From: DATBDM01 sp036269915
Lineage (GTDB): Bacteria > Actinomycetota > Thermoleophilia > Solirubrobacterales > Solirubrobacteraceae
Assembly: GCA_036269915.1 (NCBI GenBank)
Contig: DATBDM010000100.1
Location: 1-25,114 of the forward strand
Length of the DNA stretch: 25,114 nucleotides
Direction of reading: 5' to 3'
Shown: in pieces, positions 23,448-25,114 of the stretch
How the letters are laid out: every line of letters starts with the position of its first letter
How positions within the stretch are numbered: the first letter of the stretch is position 1
Program-made: the position numbers and the translations under genes
Notes under the pieces: model-generated
Told to the model about the DNA's origin: nothing
What the model saw: the letters and a program-made list of their open reading frames with translations, nothing else
Databases searched by the model: none

Positions 23448-23468
23448 CATCACCCTTTTCGGGCGATT
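23448..23468. promoter_or_regulatory. Recurrent 21-bp dyad, copy 6 (DUF7144 / antiporter divergent promoter)
   Basis: Left arm CATCACCCT, spacer TTT, right arm CGGGCGATT. It is the most degenerate copy by outer positions but keeps the core T, C, Y, C, C positions in both arms. It lies in the divergent intergenic region, 85 bp from the DUF7144 ATG (23362) and 33 bp from the antiporter GTG (23502). Confidence 0.6.
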
Positions 23469-23501
23469 GCATGGATCGGCCGCGCGCGCGAGCATGCGGC
23501 G

Positions 23502-25010
23502 GTGTCCGGCGCCGGGATGACCAGCGACGAGATCCTCCTCGGCCTCGGGCTGGTCCTGGTCCTCGGGGTCGCCTCGCAGCTCGTCGCCCGCCGCCTGCGA
23601 CTTCCGGCGATCGTCGTGCTGCTGCCGGTCGGCTTCCTGGCCGGCATCGCGACCGACGACGTCCATCCCGAGCGTCTCCTCGGCGACCTCTTCCAACCCT
23701 TCGTGTCGCTGGCGGTCGGCGTGATCCTCTTCGAGGCCGGGCTGCGGCTGTCGGTGCGCGAGATCGGCCCGGGCACACGCCGCGCCGTCGAGCGGCTCGT
23801 CGCGATCGGCGTGCTCGTGACCTGGCTCGGCGTCGCCGCCGCGGCTGCCCTGCTCTTCAACGGGCTGGGCGATCTCCTCCCGCTGCTGATCGGCGCGGTG
23901 CTCGTGGTGTCGGGCCCGACGGTCGTGCTCCCGCTGCTCGCCTTCGTGCGGCCGGCGCACGACGTGCGCGCGCTCTTGACCTGGGAGGGCGTCCTCGTCG
24001 ATCCGATCGGGGCGCTGCTCGGCGTCATCGTCTTCCACGCGGCGTTGTCGGGCGACGGCCGCCGGGCGGTCTGGCGGCCGGGCGAGATGGTGGCCAGCAT
24101 CGGGGTCGGGGCGCTCGTGGGCGCGGCGGCGGCGGGGGTGCTCTGGCTGCTGCTGCGCGAGATCCAGAAGATCGCGCCGCGGCAGGCCGTCCCGGCGGTC
24201 CTGATGACCGTCGTCGCGGCCCTGGTGGTCGGCGACGAGCTGCGCGACGACTCCGGGTTCGTCGCGACGACGCTGATGGGGGTGATCCTCGCCAACCAGC
24301 ACCGGATCGACCTGCGCCTGATGCAGGAGTTCCACGAGACGCTCGTGCAGCTGCTGATCGGCGTGCTCTTCGTGCTGATCGCCGCGTCGGTGAGTCCGGC
24401 GGAGGTCCGCGCCGTGCTGCCCGAGGGCCTGCTGCTCGTGGCGACGATGGTGCTGGTGATCCGCCCGCTGGCGGTCGCCCTGGCCACCCTGCGCTCGGGC
24501 CTGCCGTGGCGCGAGCGCGCCTTCGCCGCGTGGATGGCACCACGTGGGATCGTGGCGGGCGCGACGGCGTCGGCGTTCGGCCTCGAGCTCCAGCAGGCGG
24601 GCGTGCCAGGCGCGGCGAAGCTGCTGCCGATCGCGTTCGTCGCGATCTTCGGGACGGTCGTCCTGTACGGGCTCACGGCGGCGCCCGTCGCGCGGCTGCT
24701 CGGCGTCGCGGGCAGCGCCGGCACGCTCGTGCTGGTCGTGGGCGACACGCCGGCGGCGCGCGCGGCCGCGCAGGAGCTCGCCGGCGCCGGCATCGAGGTG
24801 CGGCTGTGGGAGGGGCGCCCGATGGTGGACGCGCTCGGACACGAGGCCGAGCTCGAGGAGGTCACCGACGCGGTGCTGATGAGCTCGAGCGCGGACTTCA
24901 ACGCGCTCGCGGCGGCCGAGCTGCGCATCGAGCTCGGCCATGACCACGTCGCCGTGCGCTCGCCCGAGGGCTACCCCGAGGATGGGGCCGGCGACGGCCG
25001 CCGCCGGTGA
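23502..25010 (+). CDS. CPA-type cation/proton antiporter with shortened RCK-like C-terminal domain
   Basis: Predicted 502-residue membrane protein. Residues about 10-415 contain about twelve hydrophobic helices of the NhaP/CPA1 type. These include LFEAGLRLSVREI (76-88), SGPTVVLPLL (137-146) and LTWEGVLVDPIGALLGV (159-175), the acidic ion-binding region, followed later by MAPRGIVAGATAS. Residues about 417-490 form a compact nucleotide-binding-like domain (TLVLVVGDTPAARAAAQELAGAGIEVRLWEG, then ADFNALAAAELRIELG). It resembles TrkA-N/RCK but is only about 75-80 residues long and lacks the usual GxGxxG. It likely exchanges Na+ or K+ for H+. GTG 23502 gives a 33-bp spacing from the dyad; an ATG at 23517 is an alternative. 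The 3' end overlaps the convergent gene at 24971 by 40 bp. Confidence 0.88.
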   Translation: MSGAGMTSDEILLGLGLVLVLGVASQLVARRLRLPAIVVLLPVGFLAGIATDDVHPERLLGDLFQPFVSLAVGVILFEAGLRLSVREIGPGTRRAVERLVAIGVLVTWLGVAAAAALLFNGLGDLLPLLIGAVLVVSGPTVVLPLLAFVRPAHDVRALLTWEGVLVDPIGALLGVIVFHAALSGDGRRAVWRPGEMVASIGVGALVGAAAAGVLWLLLREIQKIAPRQAVPAVLMTVVAALVVGDELRDDSGFVATTLMGVILANQHRIDLRLMQEFHETLVQLLIGVLFVLIAASVSPAEVRAVLPEGLLLVATMVLVIRPLAVALATLRSGLPWRERAFAAWMAPRGIVAGATASAFGLELQQAGVPGAAKLLPIAFVAIFGTVVLYGLTAAPVARLLGVAGSAGTLVLVVGDTPAARAAAQELAGAGIEVRLWEGRPMVDALGHEAELEEVTDAVLMSSSADFNALAAAELRIELGHDHVAVRSPEGYPEDGAGDGRRR

Positions 25011-25114
25011 AGCAGCAGCCCGACCAGCCCGAGCGGGAGCGGCAGCCAGTAGGAGAACAGCCGGTAGGCGAACGTCGCGAGCACCGCGTCCCCGCCCGAC
25101 ACGCCGGCGAGCGC
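24971..25114 (-). CDS. C-terminal fragment of a lysylphosphatidylglycerol-synthase-type (flippase-like) membrane protein, cut by the window edge
   Basis: The last 47 codons of a gene entering from beyond the right edge. The visible sequence includes GVSGGDAVLATFAYRLFSYW followed by a LPLPLGLVGLLL helix and an Arg-rich end, stopping at a TAG (24971-24973). The pattern of a small-residue loop, A-x-x-A-x-x-Y-R-L-x-S-Y-W and a final helix is typical of the last segment of the LPG synthase transmembrane / UPF0104 family. These proteins translocate lipids or modify their headgroups. The gene overlaps the 3' end of the antiporter by 40 bp in antisense. No more can be said without the upstream part. 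Confidence 0.65.
   Translation of the reverse strand, partial: ALAGVSGGDAVLATFAYRLFSYWLPLPLGLVGLLLHRRRPSPAPSSG

Noticed and set aside
1..25114. Mobile element, CRISPR array, tRNA or rRNA
   Set aside because: I saw no transposase or integrase motif, no regularly spaced identical repeats and no cloverleaf or rRNA-like sequence. The six dyads are too short and irregularly spaced to be an array.

Overview
This is a gene-dense window of very high G+C (roughly three quarters by eye). Genes are tightly packed with many ATGA/GTGA stop-start overlaps, and wobble positions are almost all G or C. The gene content points to a high-GC actinobacterium: GH15 trehalase-type enzyme beside zwf, DUF6325, SHOCT proteins, DUF7144, and a 4-TM 'phage holin'-phosphodiesterase fusion. 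Thermoleophilia/Solirubrobacterales is my best guess, but taxonomy cannot be proven from this window. I see no rRNA, tRNA, CRISPR, transposase or phage structural gene.

Layout, left to right. (1) 49-788 (+): a small SHOCT protein and a small membrane protein. (2) 734-5653 (-): CLC-type channel/exchanger, then glucose-6-phosphate dehydrogenase, then a GH15 glucoamylase/trehalase, then a GMC oxidoreductase cut off after about 50 residues. These are joined by ATGA or TGATG junctions. (3) 5742-7616 (+): aldose 1-epimerase and a DUF389 membrane protein. (4) 7516-14616 (-): NDH-2, cydA, cydB, cydD, cydC. This is a complete non-pumping NADH dehydrogenase plus cytochrome bd oxidase module with its CydDC assembly transporter. 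(5) 14690-16538 (+): tandem universal stress protein, PAS-LuxR regulator, small unknown protein. (6) 16522-17781 (-): DUF1254/DUF1214 protein. (7) 17941-20040 (+): a MalT/LAL-type ATPase regulator with a C-terminal LuxR HTH. (8) 20037-20833 (-): SHOCT protein and DUF6325 protein. (9) 20901-23362 (-): DUF7144 membrane protein and the holin-phosphodiesterase fusion. (10) 23502-25010 (+): CPA-type cation/proton antiporter. (11) 24971-25114 (-): the C-terminal end of a probable lysylphosphatidylglycerol-synthase-type membrane protein.

The most interesting signal is not a gene. A 21-bp dyad occurs six times, and each copy lies just upstream of a start codon: 4334-4354, 5686-5706, 14637-14657, 17829-17849, 20899-20919 and 23448-23468. 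It has 9-bp arms of consensus CATCAYCCG, a 3-nt spacer, and an inverted second arm. Four copies lie in the four divergent intergenic regions. One overlaps the stop codon of an upstream gene and one sits inside the 3' end of the CLC gene. Together they can account for almost every transcription unit in the window, including the LAL regulator's own gene. For five start codons (six with an alternative NDH-2 start) the distance from dyad to start is 32-35 bp.

My reading is that the window is a physically clustered regulon controlled through one operator, with the LAL/LuxR ATPase at 17941-20040 as the leading candidate for the binding protein. The member functions fit a general energy or envelope stress programme: NADPH supply, trehalose/glucan turnover, anion and cation/proton exchange, bd-type respiration, Usp, and small oligomerising membrane-associated proteins. 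The dyads and the gene families are seen in the sequence. The regulator-operator pairing and the inducing condition are inference.
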